16,544 bases of DNA from Pseudomonadota bacterium (GCA_023416135.1 JAEZIF010000015.1:1-16544); one strand, 5' to 3'; counted from the stretch's first letter, positions 8,844-16,205 are shown. Notes: a model not told the origin generated them from the letters alone. Translations and numbers: made by a program.

Positions 8844-10436
8844 TCATTTCTTGTCTACGTTCCACATAACCGGCACCGGTGCCTTGAGCCACCCGGTCAC
8901 GTTGGCGCGGGCCGCACCGGGGCCGTACCACTGGCCGATCCAGCCGTACTGGGCGGTTTCCAGGGCGCGGTCCTGCACGGCCTTGGCAAGTTGCTTGGCC
9001 TTGGCCGGATCGGTTTCCTTGGCGTAAGCGTCGCGCAGCTTCTCCATCTCCGGATCGGTCGGCCAGCCGAACCACGACTTGTCGCCCTGGGCGACCATGT
9101 ACGACGTCGCGATCGGATTCAGGATGTCGGCGGCGACCGAGAAGGTGTGCAGGATGTTCCAGCCGCCCTGGTTCGCCGGTTCCTTCTTGGTGCGGCGGGT
9201 GACCAGGGTCTGCCAGTCCATCGACTGCATGTCGACCTTGAAGCCGGCCTGCTCGAGAAGTGCCTTGGTCACCGGCGCGGTATTGGTGAGCACCGGCAGG
9301 GTCGTCGACTGCATCAGCACGATCGGCGTGCCGTCATAGCCCGCCTCCTTCAGCAGCGCCTTGGCCTTCTCGAAGTCAGGCTTGACCAGCAGCCCGTTGG
9401 GCGCGTCGAAGGCGTTGGGCGTTCCGCAGACGAAGGCGGCCGAGCAGACCTTGTAGTACTCCGGCTCGCCGACCGTGGCCTTGAGGTAGTCCTCCTGACG
9501 CATCGCCAGCAGCGCGGCCTGGCGGATCTTGGGATTGTCGAACGGCTTCACCACATGGTTGAAGCGGATGATGAACTGGTGACCCAGCGGGTTCCAGTCG
9601 ACCAGCTGCACGGTCTTTTCCTTCTTGAGGATCGGAATCAGGTCGTGCGGCGGCTGCTCGATGAGATCGATCTCGCCCGCGACGATGGCATTCACCTGCT
9701 GCTGCGGATCGGGCATCTCGATGATCTCGACGCGGTCGACCTTGACGACCTTGCCGCCGGCCAGGCCCGAGGGGGGCTCGCTGCGCGGCTTGTACTTCGG
9801 GTTCTTGATATAGACGTGCTTCTCACCGGGCTTGGATTCGGCGTTGACGTAGATGAACGGGCCCGAGCCGACCTGGCTGTCGATCTGCTTGAAGGGATCG
9901 GTCTCGGCGATGCGCTTGGGCATCATGAACGGCACCTGCGAGGAGGGCTTGCCGAGCGAGTCGAGCACGAGGCCGTACGGCTCCTTCAGGATGATCTGGA
10001 AGGTCTTGTCGTCGACCGCCTTGTAGTCCTTCACGAAGTCCATGAGCTTCTGGCCCATGGCGTCGCGCGCGCCCCAGCGCTTGATCGAGGCAATGCAGTC
10101 CTCGGAGGTGACGGGCTTGCCGTCATGCCATTCGAGCCCGTCGCGCAGTGTGAAGGTCCACACCGTCTTGTCGGGCGAGACTTCGTACTTGTCGACCATC
10201 TGCGGCTTCACGGCGTTGTTCTCGTCCGACGAGAACAGCGTGTCGTAGATGAAATAGCCGTGGTTGCGGGTGACGTAGGCCGTCGTCCAGATCGGATCGA
10301 GGATCGTGAGATTGCCGTTCTGCACGAACTTCAGGATCTTGGCCTGGGCCAGTGCCGGCCCGCCGGCCGCCGCCAGGATTGCGCCTGACATCGCTCCGGC
10401 AGCCACGGCCGCGAGCGTACGCCGCATCATCTTCAT
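8844..10436 (-). CDS. Peptide ABC transporter substrate-binding protein (copy 1)
   Basis: This 530-residue family 5 (DppA/OppA-like) periplasmic binding protein has a signal peptide in the first 31 residues (MKMMRRTLAAVAAGAM ... PALAQA), probably cleaved after an Ala-X-Ala type site. It has no lipobox, so it is likely soluble in the periplasm. Family features include LDPIWTTAYVTRNHGYFIYDTLF near the mature N terminus and WTFTLRDGLEWHDGKPVTSEDC. ATG at 10436 has GGAGGGG 5 nt upstream; a GTG at 10451 overlaps that ribosome site and is rejected. It delivers ligand to the DppB/DppC-like channel encoded downstream. A close paralogue lies immediately upstream. Ligand identity cannot be read from the sequence. 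Confidence 0.92.
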   Translation of the reverse strand: MKMMRRTLAAVAAGAMSGAILAAAGGPALAQAKILKFVQNGNLTILDPIWTTAYVTRNHGYFIYDTLFSSDENNAVKPQMVDKYEVSPDKTVWTFTLRDGLEWHDGKPVTSEDCIASIKRWGARDAMGQKLMDFVKDYKAVDDKTFQIILKEPYGLVLDSLGKPSSQVPFMMPKRIAETDPFKQIDSQVGSGPFIYVNAESKPGEKHVYIKNPKYKPRSEPPSGLAGGKVVKVDRVEIIEMPDPQQQVNAIVAGEIDLIEQPPHDLIPILKKEKTVQLVDWNPLGHQFIIRFNHVVKPFDNPKIRQAALLAMRQEDYLKATVGEPEYYKVCSAAFVCGTPNAFDAPNGLLVKPDFEKAKALLKEAGYDGTPIVLMQSTTLPVLTNTAPVTKALLEQAGFKVDMQSMDWQTLVTRRTKKEPANQGGWNILHTFSVAADILNPIATSYMVAQGDKSWFGWPTDPEMEKLRDAYAKETDPAKAKQLAKAVQDRALETAQYGWIGQWYGPGAARANVTGWLKAPVPVMWNVDKK

Positions 10437-10460
10437 CAAAACCCCCTCCACTTTCTCCTT

Positions 10461-10503
10461 GGAAAAGAAAGAGGGAGGCCAGATCCCCTTCCGGCCTCCC
10501 TCT
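10461..10503 (-). terminator. Intrinsic terminator or attenuator between the two binding-protein genes
   Basis: On the minus strand an 11-bp perfect stem (10493-10503 with 10470-10480; AGAGGGAGGCC against GGCCTCCCTCT) with a 12-nt loop is followed directly by TTTCTTTTCC. This is the best intrinsic-terminator shape in the window. It begins 9 nt after the stop of the second binding-protein gene and ends before the ribosome site of the next. Partial read-through would give more of the first-transcribed binding protein than of the rest of the importer. Confidence 0.7.
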
Positions 10504-10511
10504 GCTTGTCT

Positions 10512-12098
10512 CTACTTCTTCGTGACGTTCCAGAATACCGGCACCGGTGCGGTCAGGTTGCCCTCGACGGTCGTTCGACGGGCGATCGGCGCATACCACT
10601 GGCCGACGTTGATATGCGTCGGATGGTTGACCCAGTATTTCTGAAGGTTCTCGACGATCTCCTTCTGCTTGGCCGGATCGGTCTCCTTGGCGAAGGAATC
10701 GCGGAACTTCTCGATCGTCTCGTCGCACGGCCAGCCGAACATCGCCTTGTCGCACGAGGCATTGAAGAAACCGGCCATCACCGGGTTCAGGATGTCGGCC
10801 GCGACCCACGACGTCAGGAAGGCGTGCCAGCCGCCCTGGCTCGGCGGGTCTTTCTTGGCGCGGCGCGCAACCAGCGTCTGCCAGTCCATCGACACCATGT
10901 CGACCTTGAAGCCGGCGCGTTCCATCTGCGCCTTGGCGACCGGCGCGAGATTGGTCAGCACCTGCAGGTCGGTCGACTGCATCAGCACGATCGGCGTGCC
11001 GTCATAGCCCGCCTCCTGCAGGAGCTGCTTGGCCTTGGCGGCATTGCCGTTCAGCACGTCGGCCATGCCCACGTCGGTCGCGAGCGGCGTGCCGCAGACG
11101 AACGGCGCCTTGCAGACCTTGAACCACTGCGGATCGCCGATCGTCGCCTTGAGGAAGTCCTCCTGGGCGAAGGCAACGAACACGGCGTGGCGAATCTTCG
11201 GGTTGTCGAACGGCTTGGCCGTGCTGTTGAAGCGAAAGGTGTACTGGTTGCCGGTCGGGTTGAAGTTGACCAGCTGGATGTTCTTGTCCTTGGCCAGCAG
11301 CGGGAGCAGGTCGTGGCCCGGCGATTCGATCATGTCGATCTCGCCGTTCTGCAAAGCGCCGACCTGGGTCTGCACGTCGGGCATGGCGAGCCATTCGACG
11401 CGGTCGAGCTTGACGACCTTGCCGCCGGCCAGGCCCGAGGCGGGCTCGCTGCGCGGCTTGTACTTGGTGTTCTTGAGATAGACGATCTTCTCGCCGGGCT
11501 TCCATTCGTCGGCCTTGAAGATGAACGGCCCCGAGCCGATCACGTCCTCGACCTTGATCTGCTGCATCGGATCGGTCTCGGCGGTCTTCTTCGGCATCAT
11601 GAAGGGCACGTTCGACGACGGCTTGCCGAGCGACTGCAGCACGAGGCCGTACGGCTCCTTCATCTTCAGCCTGAAGGTCTTGGCGTCGACGACCTCGAGT
11701 GCGGCGGCCGATCCCATCATCTTCTGGCCCATCGAATCGCGGGCCGCCCAGCGCTTGATCGAGGCGACGCAGTCCTCGGCGGTGACGGGCTTGCCGTCGT
11801 GCCATTCCAGGCCGTCACGCAGGGTGAAGGTCCAGGTGAGCTTGTCGGCCGACACGTCGTACTTGTCGACCATCTGGGGCTTCACTTCGAACTTCTCGTC
11901 CATCGCGAAGAGCGTGTCCCAGACCATGTAGCCGTGATTGCGCTGGATGTAGGCGGTGGTCCAGATCGGATCGAGGATCTTGACGTCCGAATGCATCACC
12001 ACCTTGAGCGTCTGCGCGCCCGCCGGTGCGGCGCCCATGAGGCCCACAACGCTGGCCGCCGCCACGAACGCTGCGACCGACTTCTTGATATCGAACAT
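10512..12098 (-). CDS. Peptide ABC transporter substrate-binding protein (copy 2)
   Basis: This 528-residue family 5 periplasmic binding protein is paralogous to its downstream neighbour along its full length, with matching blocks such as DPIWTTAY, TLRDGLEWHDGKPVT and the C-terminal PVPVFWNV. The first 30 residues are a signal peptide (MFDIKKSVAAFVAAASVV ... GAPAGAQ type end, AGAQ) with no lipobox. ATG at 12098 is preferred; GGGAGA lies about 9 nt upstream. A TTG at 12104, closer to that purine run, would add two residues and cannot be excluded. It is the first gene of the transporter operon in transcription order and is followed by a terminator-like hairpin, which suggests it is the most abundant product. 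Whether the two copies share one ligand or widen the range is unknown. Confidence 0.92.
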   Translation of the reverse strand: MFDIKKSVAAFVAAASVVGLMGAAPAGAQTLKVVMHSDVKILDPIWTTAYIQRNHGYMVWDTLFAMDEKFEVKPQMVDKYDVSADKLTWTFTLRDGLEWHDGKPVTAEDCVASIKRWAARDSMGQKMMGSAAALEVVDAKTFRLKMKEPYGLVLQSLGKPSSNVPFMMPKKTAETDPMQQIKVEDVIGSGPFIFKADEWKPGEKIVYLKNTKYKPRSEPASGLAGGKVVKLDRVEWLAMPDVQTQVGALQNGEIDMIESPGHDLLPLLAKDKNIQLVNFNPTGNQYTFRFNSTAKPFDNPKIRHAVFVAFAQEDFLKATIGDPQWFKVCKAPFVCGTPLATDVGMADVLNGNAAKAKQLLQEAGYDGTPIVLMQSTDLQVLTNLAPVAKAQMERAGFKVDMVSMDWQTLVARRAKKDPPSQGGWHAFLTSWVAADILNPVMAGFFNASCDKAMFGWPCDETIEKFRDSFAKETDPAKQKEIVENLQKYWVNHPTHINVGQWYAPIARRTTVEGNLTAPVPVFWNVTKK

Positions 12099-12157
12099 AA
12101 GCAACCGTCTCCCTATGACGCGGTCTTCTCTGCAAGATTCGAGCCGCTCACGAAGAC

Positions 12158-12186
12158 AGTAGCAGTCGGGGACCCCCCTCTGACAA
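12158..12186 (-). promoter_or_regulatory. Possible sigma-70-type promoter for the transporter operon
   Basis: On the minus strand TTGTCA (12186-12181) matches five of six bases of the -35 consensus. GCTACT (12163-12158), 17 nt downstream, is a poor -10 (three of six). It lies about 60 nt before the start of the first binding-protein gene, in the only sizeable gap upstream of the operon. Weak evidence from position and one good box. Confidence 0.3.
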
Positions 12187-12220
12187 GACGATTCAGCCTC
12201 GAGCGATTTCCGTTGCGCGT

Positions 12221-12237
12221 GCCGGCGGTCGGCCGGC
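12221..12237 (-). terminator. Short GC hairpin after the lipoprotein gene
   Basis: GCCGGC (12221-12226) and GCCGGC (12232-12237) form a 6-bp stem with a 5-nt loop, 17 nt after the stop of the lipoprotein gene. No U-tract follows, so it is only a candidate 3' boundary of the lgt operon. Confidence 0.3.
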
Positions 12238-12254
12238 TGGGCCTTGCGCGAAGG

Positions 12255-13253
12255 TCAGGGCTTTGGCCGGTTGAGGGCCTTTTCCAGCAGTTCGAGCACA
12301 CCCTCCGACGCCGCCGTCGCGACGATGTCGCCGAAGCCCGCCCAGCTGCCCTTGGTCGCGGCAAGCGGTACGGGATTGGACTGTTCGATGTCGCCGACAT
12401 TGCGCCCGGCCGGGTCCTTGACCAGCCACTTGATGGCGAGCTGACCCCTCTGGTCGTCGATCTGCGTCAGGGTGACAGCGCCGACGACGGTGAAGACGTC
12501 GGCGCCCGCGGCGTCGACGATGACGATCTTGCTCGAGCCCAGCGCGCGGCGCATGCCGGAGTAGAGCTGGCGATTGCCGTCGGAAGGCGCGCCGGTCACC
12601 GGCGCCACCAGTACCTTGACCTGCGGTTCCTGCGCCTGCGACGGCTGGGTCGATGCGGGCGGCGGCGCGCCGGACGATGCGGCCGCCAACGCCGTCGCCG
12701 TCACCGGATCGACCGGCTCCTCCATCGGCACGCTTACGCCGGCCGCGACCTGGCCGGGCGAACGCGCAATGAAAGTCGGCGGCTTGCCGATCAGGGTGGC
12801 GACGCGTGGAGCGGCCTGCTGGGCGATGCGCGAGACCAGCCGCTCGCTCTGCTCGCCGTAGTCCTCGGGGCGCGCCTTGGTGCGGCTGGTCTGCGGATCC
12901 TGTGTCTTGGGCCCGCTGTCGACGCGCCAGTCGATCTGGACCTCGATGCCGGTTTCGCCCGAGTCGCGCGTGCTCATGGTGCCGCTGACCTGGATCGGCG
13001 CCTCGGCCGGCTGCACGGTGGCGATGATGCCGTAGGCCTGCAGCTCCATGGCCAGTGCCGCGGCCACGCGTTTGCCCATCTCCGGCGGCATGTTGCGCGG
13101 CGCGCCGATGGCGAGCTCGATCTTGTCGCGCGTCAGCCGGCGGTTGGTGGTCACGGACGAATCGTGCTCGAAGGGCCGCGGCGGCGGCGCGCAGGCCGTC
13201 AGCACCGCCATGCCGAGCAGCACCGCGAGCAGGCGATTCACAGCATGGCGCAT
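12255..13253 (-). CDS. Two-domain putative lipoprotein of unknown function
   Basis: This 332-residue protein begins with a lipoprotein signal peptide: basic start, hydrophobic core (LLAVLLGMAV) and lipobox LTAC with C21 as the modified residue. Residue 22 is Ala, not Asp, so Lol-dependent transfer to the outer membrane is plausible. After the signal come two similar domains, about 44-157 and 211-327, joined by a Pro/Ala/Ser-rich linker (160-210). Each has strand-helix-strand (IELAIGAPR with MGKRVAAALAMEL; VKVLVAPVTG with LYSGMRRAL), then a strand ending in Trp plus Val (IDWRV, IKWLV), then a C-terminal helix. The arrangement recalls CsgG/LpoB/TolB-N-like folds, but I do not recognise a named family. 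It follows pgeF by about 55 nt and is probably in the lgt operon, so Lgt would act on it. Confidence 0.75.
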   Translation of the reverse strand: MRHAVNRLLAVLLGMAVLTACAPPPRPFEHDSSVTTNRRLTRDKIELAIGAPRNMPPEMGKRVAAALAMELQAYGIIATVQPAEAPIQVSGTMSTRDSGETGIEVQIDWRVDSGPKTQDPQTSRTKARPEDYGEQSERLVSRIAQQAAPRVATLIGKPPTFIARSPGQVAAGVSVPMEEPVDPVTATALAAASSGAPPPASTQPSQAQEPQVKVLVAPVTGAPSDGNRQLYSGMRRALGSSKIVIVDAAGADVFTVVGAVTLTQIDDQRGQLAIKWLVKDPAGRNVGDIEQSNPVPLAATKGSWAGFGDIVATAASEGVLELLEKALNRPKP

Positions 13254-13306
13254 GTCGCGACCACGCCGAGCAGGCAGCAGAACATCAGGATGATCAGATA
13301 TGGCAC
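13238..13306 (-). CDS. Possible 22-residue hydrophobic peptide
   Basis: A GTG at 13306, 1 nt after the pgeF stop (TGACGTG), opens a 22-codon frame reading MPYLIILMFCCLLGVVATCA plus Met-Leu and ending TGA at 13238. It overlaps the lipoprotein start by 16 nt in another frame. Apart from Pro, Tyr, Thr and Cys every residue is hydrophobic, enough for one short membrane helix. It could be a real micropeptide, or a leader whose translation couples pgeF to the lipoprotein, or chance. I see no good ribosome site, but a terminating ribosome could restart here. Confidence 0.25.
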   Translation of the reverse strand: MPYLIILMFCCLLGVVATCAML

Positions 13307-13307
13307 G

Positions 13308-14075
13308 TCATCCCCTGAGCGCCACGGCAGACAGGCCGCGGCCGTAGTCGCGCACGCCGCCCAGCGTGTTGCGGCGATAGCTGAAGAAATCCTCGGTCGC
13401 CGCCAGCGTGTCGTGGCCGGTGGCGATTGCCGTCACACCGGCCAGCGCGAACCGCCGCAGGAGATAGCCCGCGAGATCGAACATGAAATGGCCGGCCCGC
13501 CTGGCCGGGTGAAAGAACGCATCGTTGGCCTGGTCCTGCTCGAGGAACGGCGCGGGGAACTCCGGACCGACCTCGTAGGACGCCGCGCCGATGCAGGGGC
13601 CGATGGCGGCGCGCACGCGCTCGCGGCGCGCGCCGAGCTTCTCCATGGCGGCGATGGTGGTGTCGACGACGCCCCCCAGCGCGCCCTTCCAGCCGGCATG
13701 GGCCGCGCCGATCACTTGCGCCTCGGCATCGGCGAGCAGCACCGGCGCGCAGTCGGCCGCCAGAACGCCCAGCACGACGCCCGGCCGGTCGGTCACCAGG
13801 GCGTCGCCCTTCGGCGCGCCGGGCGAGGTCCAGCGCTCGGCGCCGACGGTCAGCACGTCGGTCGAGTGGATCTGGTGCACGGTCAGGAGGTCGGTCTCGC
13901 CCAGCGCAAACTCGGCGGCGGCGCGCCGGCGGTTCTCGCGAACGTTGTCGGGCAGATCGTCCGAGCCGTAGCCGCAGTTGAGCGAAGAGTAGAGGCCGTC
14001 GCTTACGCCGCCCCGGCGCGTGAAGAAGCGATGCTGCACGCCGTCGAGGTCGGCAAGGGTGCGCGCTTGGATCAT
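13308..14075 (-). CDS. pgeF: Peptidoglycan editing factor PgeF (YfiH/laccase-domain family)
   Basis: This 255-residue protein matches the YfiH/YlmD family throughout: FFTRRGGVSDGLYSSLNCGYGSDD at 17-40, VHQIHST at 66-72, LAADCAPVLLAD at 105-116, AHAGWKGALGG at 125-135 and AAIGPCIGAASYEVG at 157-170. The three metal ligands are in place as H70, C109 and H126, matching the E. coli positions I recall (H71, C107, H124). In E. coli the protein keeps L-serine from replacing L-alanine at position 1 of the peptidoglycan stem peptide; older annotations call the family polyphenol oxidase or laccase. It has no signal peptide and is cytoplasmic. Its ATG overlaps the stop of the methyltransferase by 4 nt (ATGA), indicating translational coupling. 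Confidence 0.93.
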   Translation of the reverse strand: MIQARTLADLDGVQHRFFTRRGGVSDGLYSSLNCGYGSDDLPDNVRENRRRAAAEFALGETDLLTVHQIHSTDVLTVGAERWTSPGAPKGDALVTDRPGVVLGVLAADCAPVLLADAEAQVIGAAHAGWKGALGGVVDTTIAAMEKLGARRERVRAAIGPCIGAASYEVGPEFPAPFLEQDQANDAFFHPARRAGHFMFDLAGYLLRRFALAGVTAIATGHDTLAATEDFFSYRRNTLGGVRDYGRGLSAVALRG

Positions 14076-15151
14076 GTCTGGTCCGAGGGGGTATCCGAAA
14101 AACCGGCCGGCGCGGCGCTTCTGTCGTCGCCCACGGCCAAAACGCGGAAGAGGGTGCCCATTTGGTCGGGCGCGATCAAGCGAGCCGTGGCCGCATCGAT
14201 GGCCGCGCGCTGGGCCTCGCCGGCGCGGGCTTTCAGGGCCTTGGCACGCTCGGCGATGCCCAGCCGCTGCAAGAAGTCGCCCTGGCCCACGGGGCCGAAG
14301 GTCGGCCGGCCGGTCGCGGCGCGCAACGCGGCGAAGTCGACGTGGGCGCTGAGGTCGGTCTCGCCCGGCCGGTCGAGGATGTCGGTGCCGCGATGGCCGC
14401 GAACGGCCTGCAGCGAGGCGCCGAGCGCGCCGTCATGACCGTAGTCGACGATCAGCGCCCAGCCGCCATGGCGTTGCAGGCGCTGGCCGATGGCGCCGGC
14501 GAGTGCGAGCCCTGCTTCGCAGAGCTCGGCCTGGGCGCCGGCCGGTGCATCGGGCAGGGCCGCGGCATAGGGCGTCACGCCGGGCGCCAGTGCCAGGCGC
14601 AGGCTCCCGTCGTCGGCCGGGCCAACCATGCGCTCGGCCCAGCCGCGCGCCGTCTTCACGAACTGGCGCACCGGAAGGGCGTCGAAGAACTCGTTGGCGA
14701 CCAGCAGCAGCGGCCCTTGCGGCACGTCGTCGAAACGCGCGTGCCAGGTAGGCTCGTGGACGGCGAGGGCGTGGCCCTGCAGGGCGCGCAGCTGCTCGTT
14801 GATCTCGACGAGATGGAGGTCGATGGCGGCATGGAAGCCCGGCACGCCGCGTGTGGCGCGCAACGCATCGGCCATCAAGGTGCCGCGCCCCGGTCCCAGC
14901 TCGACCAGGCGCACGCCGGACGGGCGGCCCATCGCCAGCCAGCGCTCGGCGAGCCACGCGCCTAAAAGCTCGCCGAACATCTGAGAGATCTCCGGCGCGG
15001 TGGTGAAGTCGCCTGCGGCGCCGACGGGCAGGGCGCGACGGTAGTAGCCGAGCCGCGGGTGGCCCAGCGCCTCGGCCATGAAGTCGGCGAGCGAGATCGG
15101 GCCGGTGAGCGCGATGCGTCGGGCGATCAGCCGGCCGAGCTCGGTGGTCAT
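14072..15151 (-). CDS. Class I SAM-dependent methyltransferase, MidA/NDUFAF7 family
   Basis: This 359-residue protein has the hallmarks of the NDUFAF7/MidA family: HPRLGYYRRALPVGAAGDFTT at 31-51, APEISQMFGELLGAWL at 52-67, the SAM-binding VELGPGRGTLMADALR at 83-98, EINEQLRALQ, and ANEFFDALPVRQF. The mitochondrial member methylates an arginine of complex I subunit NDUFS2 and is needed for complex I assembly. Alphaproteobacterial members are its likely relatives, so NuoD is a candidate target here, by inference. ATG at 15151 shares one base with the lgt stop (TGATG). The longer open frame to 15826 reads lgt out of frame and is rejected. The C terminus overlaps pgeF by 4 nt. The order lgt - this gene - pgeF is, as I recall, widespread in alphaproteobacteria. 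Confidence 0.9.
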   Translation of the reverse strand: MTTELGRLIARRIALTGPISLADFMAEALGHPRLGYYRRALPVGAAGDFTTAPEISQMFGELLGAWLAERWLAMGRPSGVRLVELGPGRGTLMADALRATRGVPGFHAAIDLHLVEINEQLRALQGHALAVHEPTWHARFDDVPQGPLLLVANEFFDALPVRQFVKTARGWAERMVGPADDGSLRLALAPGVTPYAAALPDAPAGAQAELCEAGLALAGAIGQRLQRHGGWALIVDYGHDGALGASLQAVRGHRGTDILDRPGETDLSAHVDFAALRAATGRPTFGPVGQGDFLQRLGIAERAKALKARAGEAQRAAIDAATARLIAPDQMGTLFRVLAVGDDRSAAPAGFSDTPSDQT

Positions 15152-15957
15152 CACGGCAAGGCGGGCCTGGCGTAAGCGCGGGTGATCAGCCAGGCGCCGA
15201 TGAACAGCAGCGGCACCGACAGCAGCATTCCCATGGTGAGCGGCCCCCACAGATAGCCGAGATGCGCATCGGGCTCGCGAAACAGCTCGCCGACGACGCG
15301 GGCTGCGCCGTAGCCCGCGAAGAACACGCCGGTCAGCAGGCCCGGACGACGGCGGCCGTCGGTGAAGCGCCACACGATCAGCATGACGGCGAACAGCGCG
15401 ATTCCCTCGAAGAAGGCCTGATAGAGCTGGCTGGGATGGCGCGGCAAGGGGCCGCCGCGCGGAAACACCATGGCCCAGGCAACATCGCTCGTGCGGCCCC
15501 ACAGCTCGCCGTTGATGAAGTTGGCCAACCGGCCGAAGAACAGGCCGATCGGCGACACGATGGCCAGAAGGTCGCCCAGCATGAAGGGATCGGTCTTGTT
15601 GCGCAGGCAGAAGACGATGGTGGCGACGACGACGCCCAAAAAGCCGCCGTGGAACGACATGCCGCCTTCCCACAGCGTCAGGATGGCGAGCGGGTTCGCG
15701 AGATAGAAACCAAGCTTGTAGAACAGCACGTAGCCCAGCCGGCCGCCCAGGATGACGCCCAGCGCCGCCCACAGCAGGAAGTCGTCGATCTTGGCCGGCG
15801 ACAGTACCTTGGGCGGCTGTTCGCACAGGCGGCGGATGACCTGCCAGCCGATGACCAGGCCCGCGATGTAGGCGAGCGCATACCAGCGGATGGCGAGCGG
15901 CCCGAACTGGACCAGCACCGGATCGATTTCGGGATAGGGGATGACGAGGGGAGTCAT
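15151..15957 (-). CDS. lgt: Phosphatidylglycerol--prolipoprotein diacylglyceryl transferase Lgt
   Basis: This 268-residue inner-membrane enzyme transfers diacylglycerol from phosphatidylglycerol to the lipobox cysteine of prolipoproteins, the first step of lipoprotein maturation. Several hydrophobic helices are visible (for example 27-40, 62-80, 105-118, 185-197, 243-260). The Lgt signature GRLANFINGELWGR is at 142-155. Functional residues fall at the E. coli numbering: H103 (in SFHGG), R143, N146, E151 and G154. The FREPD segment at 226-230 is the conserved C-terminal arginine region. ATG at 15957 fits the family N terminus (MTPLVIPYPEIDPVLVQFGP). No ribosome site precedes it, and a TATAAG lies just upstream, so the mRNA may be almost leaderless. 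It is the first gene of the operon and overlaps the next gene by 1 nt. Confidence 0.95.
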   Translation of the reverse strand: MTPLVIPYPEIDPVLVQFGPLAIRWYALAYIAGLVIGWQVIRRLCEQPPKVLSPAKIDDFLLWAALGVILGGRLGYVLFYKLGFYLANPLAILTLWEGGMSFHGGFLGVVVATIVFCLRNKTDPFMLGDLLAIVSPIGLFFGRLANFINGELWGRTSDVAWAMVFPRGGPLPRHPSQLYQAFFEGIALFAVMLIVWRFTDGRRRPGLLTGVFFAGYGAARVVGELFREPDAHLGYLWGPLTMGMLLSVPLLFIGAWLITRAYARPALP

Positions 15958-15966
15958 TGGGGGAAG

Positions 15967-15972
15967 CTTATA
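15967..15972 (-). promoter_or_regulatory. Candidate -10 element (TATAAG) directly before lgt
   Basis: TATAAG on the minus strand ends 9 nt before the lgt ATG. A start site 6-7 nt downstream would leave a leader of only 2-3 nt, which fits the absence of a ribosome site. No good -35 box is seen 16-18 nt upstream. The same bases lie in the loop of a small stem (15958-15962 with 15973-15977, TGGGG/CCCCA). Confidence 0.35.
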
Positions 15973-16008
15973 CCCCAGAATCGTCGCAGCGCTGGTCCGG
16001 GGCCTCCG
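15972..16008. repeat. 37-nt direct repeat, copy A (upstream of lgt)
   Basis: Positions 15972-16008 are identical to 16508-16544, base for base. The repeat starts ACCCCAGAATCGTCGCAGCG and ends GGGGCCTCCG, and contains the 8-nt palindrome CAGCGCTG. Flanks differ: this copy is preceded by GCTTAT, the other by TCGAA. It lies 15 nt upstream of the lgt start and overlaps the candidate -10 by one base. Confidence 0.9.
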
Positions 16009-16205
16009 CGCTTGTCGGGTTCGGCGTCAGGCCCGCCGAGGCATACCGGCTGCGATCACTGCGTCACCTGGCTGAACTATCCGTAGCCCAGCTTGCCGGC
16101 GTGCTCGGCGCGCCGGCGCGTAGCCAGTGCGTTGTACAGCCGACAGCGGTGGTCCATGATTTGGGCGTCGGTGGCCGACGTTACCCATCGAATGGGGGGG
16201 CGGCA

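Noticed and set aside
8872..8883. Perfect 12-nt palindrome GGCACCGGTGCC near the 3' end of binding-protein copy 1, partly repeated in copy 2 near 10540.
   Set aside because: It lies in codons for the conserved APVPV-type stretch of both paralogues, so it is explained by coding constraint.
8779..9075. N-terminal extension of the DppB-like frame to 9075.
   Set aside because: The extension is binding-protein DNA read out of frame and precedes a family-typical start with a ribosome site.
10506..14438. A 1310-codon open frame on the + strand, opposite the binding protein, lipoprotein, pgeF and methyltransferase genes.
   Set aside because: It is a shadow of high-GC codon use: it runs antisense through five well-supported genes, is rich in Arg/His/Asp/Leu of low complexity, and shows no domain.
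15152..15826. N-terminal extension of the methyltransferase frame to 15826.
   Set aside because: It reads lgt in the wrong frame; the start at 15151 overlaps the lgt stop and matches the family N terminus.
15957..16205. Upstream extension of the small membrane-protein frame to a TTG at 15957 (151 residues).
   Set aside because: It starts in the lgt leader, crosses the direct repeat, has no ribosome site and shows no protein-like pattern; the ATG at 16206 is better placed.
15958..16205. Search of the 248-nt gap upstream of lgt for tRNA, other RNA genes or insertion-sequence ends.
   Set aside because: No cloverleaf, no transposase frame and no terminal inverted repeats were seen; only the direct repeat and the -10-like box stand out.
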